6,998 nt of DNA from Clostridia bacterium. Lineage in GTDB: Bacteria > Bacillota > Clostridia > UBA1381 > UMGS1253. Under the pieces are notes generated by a model. The model did no database searches. It was not told the origin of the DNA and saw nothing but the letters and a program-made list of their open reading frames with translations. The stretch covers positions 1 through 6,998 of the forward strand of contig JAFQPV010000381.1 in assembly GCA_017411585.1 (NCBI GenBank). Reading direction: 5' to 3'. Positions 5,630-6,998 of the stretch are shown here, piece after piece. Made by a program: the position numbers and the translations under genes. How positions within the stretch are numbered: the stretch's first letter is position 1; each line of letters begins with the position of its first letter.

Positions 5630-6998
5630 ATGATTGAAAGAAAAAAGAAGTTAACGGCGCGCGTGGGTGTGTTCGCTGTAGCACACGCAACGTACTGGGA
5701 CCAGTTTGAAGGCCTTTTGGACAATATCATGGGCTATCATAAGGACTTTTGCGAAAAAACAGAAGGCTTCGGTGTTGAAGTCATTGACTTCGGCATGGTC
5801 GACTCGAGCGAAAAGGCATATGCTGCAGCAGATGCGATTTTAGCGGCGGATGTGGATGTGGTGTTCTGCAATATGGTTACCTATGCAACCTCGTCTGTAT
5901 TTGCGCCGATTGTGCGCGCGGTGAATAAGCCGATGGTGCTCGTTGCGCTGCAGCCGAGAGAGGCAATGGATTACACAAAGGCAAGCACCTTTATGCAGCT
6001 TGAAAATGATAATATCTGCTCCGTACCGGAGTTTACGGGCGTAGCGATTCGCATGGGCAAGCAGGTAAACGATGTGATTATCGGCACACTGTATAACGAT
6101 GCCGAGGCAGATAATGAAGTAGAAGAGTGGTGCTCGATTGCAAAGGTACTGCGCTCTTTAAAGGGTGCGCGCATCGGTCTGATGGGGCATGTACTCGAGG
6201 CAATGTACGATATGCACGCAGACCCGACGGCGGTTTCTGCCGCTTTTGGCGTACATGTACCGCTTTTAGAGATTGACGATGTTGTTGAGCTGTATAACAC
6301 CGTAACCGAAGAAGAAATCGCGGAAAAGACCGATTTGATTCGCGCAGAATTCGATATGCCGGACCCGAAGAGCGACCCGGTAACCATGAAGCTGACCGAT
6401 GCGGATTTGTATCAGGCGGCAAAGAGCGCGGTTGCACTCGACAAGTTTGTGGAAAAGTACAACTTAACCGGTCTGGCATATTATTATGAGGGCATGGAGG
6501 ACAGTGTACAAAGAAAGGTTGCAACGACCTTTATCGTCGGCAACTCCATCTTAAATGCACAGGGCATTCCGATGTGCGGCGAGTTTGACTTAAAGACCTG
6601 CATTGCAATGCTGATTATGGACCGCCTCGACATCGGCGGCAGCTTTGCAGAATTCCATCCGTTTGACTTTAAGGAAGATTTTATCTTGGTTGGCCACGAC
6701 GGACCGCACCATTTGCGCATTGCAAACGGCAAGCCGGTATTGCGCAGCTTAACGAAGTATCACGGCAAGCCGGGCTCGGGCGCATCGGTTGAATTCAAGC
6801 TCAAGGAAGGCCCGATTACGATGCTCGGCATCACACAAACCTATGACGGCAAGTTCAAGTTTGTCATCGGCGAGGGCGAATCCAAGGCAGGCCCGATTCC
6901 GCCGACGGGTAACACCAACACGCGCGGCTTCTTTGAGCCGACAACCAAGGAATTTATCAAGCGTTGGGTTATGGAAGGCCCGACACATCACTATGCGC
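5630..6998 (+). CDS. L-arabinose/L-fucose isomerase superfamily sugar isomerase, C-terminus beyond window
   Basis: The 456 visible residues probably form a metal-dependent aldose-ketose isomerase of the AraA/FucI superfamily, acting in the cytoplasm. The N-terminal part is a Rossmann-like domain (RVGVFAVAHATYWDQFEG, 11-28; VDVVFCNMVTYATSS, 75-89), and a second alpha/beta domain starts near ARIGLMGHVLEAMYDMH (180-196). The four Mn-binding residues known from E. coli AraA (E306, E333, H350, H450) have counterparts by motif and spacing: E318 in GEFDLKT, E341 in GSFAEFH, H356 in VGHDGPHH, and H453 in EGPTHH. GNTNTRGFF (427-435) also fits the family. AraA-type enzymes have about 480-500 residues, so only the last few tens are missing. 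L-arabinose, L-fucose or another deoxysugar or pentose could be the substrate; I do not assign a symbol because the protein is clearly not close to classical AraA. The gene is divergent from the AraC gene and carries the shared operator upstream. Confidence 0.88.
   Translation, partial: MIERKKKLTARVGVFAVAHATYWDQFEGLLDNIMGYHKDFCEKTEGFGVEVIDFGMVDSSEKAYAAADAILAADVDVVFCNMVTYATSSVFAPIVRAVNKPMVLVALQPREAMDYTKASTFMQLENDNICSVPEFTGVAIRMGKQVNDVIIGTLYNDAEADNEVEEWCSIAKVLRSLKGARIGLMGHVLEAMYDMHADPTAVSAAFGVHVPLLEIDDVVELYNTVTEEEIAEKTDLIRAEFDMPDPKSDPVTMKLTDADLYQAAKSAVALDKFVEKYNLTGLAYYYEGMEDSVQRKVATTFIVGNSILNAQGIPMCGEFDLKTCIAMLIMDRLDIGGSFAEFHPFDFKEDFILVGHDGPHHLRIANGKPVLRSLTKYHGKPGSGASVEFKLKEGPITMLGITQTYDGKFKFVIGEGESKAGPIPPTGNTNTRGFFEPTTKEFIKRWVMEGPTHHYA

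Noticed and set aside
5971..6524. Overlapping minus-strand frames of 138 and 148 residues
   Set aside because: Both are antisense to the isomerase, whose conserved motifs show that the plus strand is coding here.

Overview
The window looks like part of a sugar-utilisation locus from an anaerobic, gut-type Bacillota (class Clostridia). This is inferred from strong AGGAGG-type Shine-Dalgarno sites, AT-rich intergenic regions between moderately GC-rich genes, and the character of the proteins. The genus cannot be fixed from this sequence.

Layout. From 1 to 2020 on the minus strand lies the first 673 residues of a cytoplasmic GH78-type alpha-L-rhamnosidase; its C-terminus lies outside the window. 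A 193-bp divergent intergenic region (2021-2213) separates it from a plus-strand gene (2214-4643) for an 809-residue protein. I do not recognise that family. It reads like a multidomain carbohydrate-active enzyme: a probable TIM barrel, a glutamine-amidotransferase-like alpha/beta domain and a C-terminal beta region. A bidirectional hairpin terminator closes this gene and overlaps the end of a convergent minus-strand AraC-family regulator (4662-5501). A 128-bp divergent region (5502-5629) then leads to a plus-strand sugar isomerase of the L-arabinose/L-fucose isomerase superfamily (5630 to the window end), cut close to its C-terminus.

How they may work together. None of the three readable N-termini has a signal peptide or membrane segment, so the enzymes probably act in the cytoplasm on an imported glycoside. 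The rhamnosidase and the 809-aa protein would process the glycoside, and the isomerase would convert a freed aldose to a ketose. The AraC protein is the obvious local regulator. The same 13-base sequence occurs upstream of both the 809-aa gene and the isomerase gene. Each copy is followed or preceded by a second, more or less degenerate copy in the same orientation, 21-22 bp away and next to the predicted -35 region. This is the geometry expected of a tandem AraC-type operator, so I propose that these sites define the local regulon.

The most interesting points are this operator pair, the unassigned 809-aa enzyme, and the apparent mismatch between a rhamnosidase and an AraA-type (not RhaA-type) isomerase. 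I see no mobile element, CRISPR array, tRNA or rRNA. No gene-free stretch exceeds 300 bases.
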